From Chitinophaga sp. 180180018-3 (GTDB lineage Bacteria; Bacteroidota; Bacteroidia; Chitinophagales; Chitinophagaceae), in the NCBI RefSeq assembly GCF_037893185.1, contig NZ_CP140772.1, forward strand, positions 2,604,001 through 2,668,000: a DNA stretch of 64,000 bases, written 5' to 3'. The position numbers and the translations under genes are program-made. The notes below the pieces were generated by a model. The model made no database searches and was not told the DNA's origin. It was given only the letters and a program-made list of their open reading frames with translations. This document shows, one piece after another, positions 63,772-64,000 of the stretch (position 1 is its first letter; every line of letters begins with the position of its first letter).

Positions 63772-64000
63772 ATGAATGAGCAACTGACAGGTCTGGAAGT
63801 GGCTGTGATAGGTATGTCCTGCCGATTTCCGGGTGCTGATAATGTAGACGCCTATTGGGAAAACCTGAAAAATGGAATTTCCTCTCTTTCTTTTCTGAAC
63901 GATGAGGAAATAAATGCCATGCCGAAGGACTATGCCAGTCATCCACAGTTTGTAAAATCCAAAGGAGGCCGGATAGATGGAGCATTGCAATTTGATGCTG
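63772..64000 (+). CDS. Polyketide synthase, N-terminal ketosynthase (3'-truncated by the window edge)
   Basis: An ATG at 63772 opens a frame that runs to the end of the window (76 codons). It encodes the start of a modular PKS ketosynthase: VAVIGMSCRFPGADNVDAYWENL, then GGRIDGALQFDA, the usual beginning of a KS domain. The catalytic residues lie beyond the window. The chain from the 61878 A-PCP protein should be elongated here by a ketide unit. The 49-base gap upstream holds no evident promoter or terminator. Confidence 0.9.
   Translation, partial: MNEQLTGLEVAVIGMSCRFPGADNVDAYWENLKNGISSLSFLNDEEINAMPKDYASHPQFVKSKGGRIDGALQFDA

Noticed and set aside
63595..63990. Minus-strand open frames of about 100-130 codons at the right edge
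   Set aside because: They are antisense to the end of the A-PCP gene and to the clear ketosynthase start on the + strand (63772-64000).

Overview
The window looks like the interior of a very large hybrid NRPS-PKS gene cluster from a Bacteroidota genome, most likely of Chitinophaga type. The reasons are a moderately AT-rich composition, start codons without strong Shine-Dalgarno sequences, a UpxY/NusG-type antiterminator at the left edge, and a Bacteroidota-style FtsX/MacB-like permease. All 22 genes I can support lie on the + strand. Gaps are short (the largest is 86 bases) and several genes overlap, so the window reads as one transcription unit of more than 63 kb. Both ends are cut: the antiterminator lacks its 5' part and the last PKS gene lacks its 3' part. 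I saw no tRNA, rRNA, insertion sequence or CRISPR array.

Layout. (1) 1-317: end of a NusG-like antiterminator. (2) 364-6837: loading NRPS, FAAL-ACP-C-A-PCP-E. (3) 6880-15881: precursor and tailoring block. It holds SbnA and SbnB (2,3-diaminopropionate), two tandem glycosyltransferases, a carbamoyltransferase, and a four-gene set (3-hydroxyacyl dehydrogenase, FkbH, ACP, acyl-CoA dehydrogenase) for a hydroxymalonyl-ACP-type extender. (4) 15900-18314: FtsX-like permease. (5) 18401-34999: giant hybrid C-A-PCP-KS-AT-KR-ACP-C-A-PCP-E-C-A-PCP-C. (6) 35027-39602: asparagine synthetase, Asp/Glu-racemase-family protein and a fused B12-dependent glutamate mutase. (7) 39660-45884: A-PCP-C-A-PCP-C. (8) 45902-51151: half-C-A-PCP-E-C. 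(9) 51162-52781: CmlA-type diiron beta-hydroxylase. (10) 52834-61881: C-A(Thr)-PCP-E-C-A-PCP-C. (11) 61878-63722: A-PCP. (12) 63772 onward: start of a PKS ketosynthase.

How the genes work together (inference). A fatty acid is activated by the FAAL and joined to Asn, which is epimerised to D-Asn. The chain then passes through about nine more amino-acid modules and one ketide module, and continues into PKS outside the window. Each of the four E domains is followed by a C domain with the D-acceptor-type LTPxQ/LSPMQ signature. This supports assembly in gene order 364 -> 18401 -> 39660 -> 45902 -> 52834 -> 61878 -> 63772. Specificity codes read by eye are: Asn-type DLTKIGEVGK three times (364, 45902, 61878), Thr DFWNIGMVHK (52834), probable Gly DILQLGVVWK (18401, first A), and several I cannot assign. 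The dedicated precursor genes predict 2,3-diaminopropionate and/or its carbamoylated form, 3-methyl-aspartate or 3-methyl-asparagine, a hydroxymalonyl-derived unit, beta-hydroxylation, and possibly sugars. No thioesterase or release domain lies in the window.

The most interesting points are: the zwittermicin-like precursor combination placed inside a much larger FAAL-primed lipopeptide line; the N-acyl-D-Asn cap, which may be a prodrug leader or a permanent lipid tail; two junctions where an extra C-type domain (one reduced to a half domain, one next to the CmlA-like hydroxylase) is redundant for condensation; and the operon-head antiterminator.
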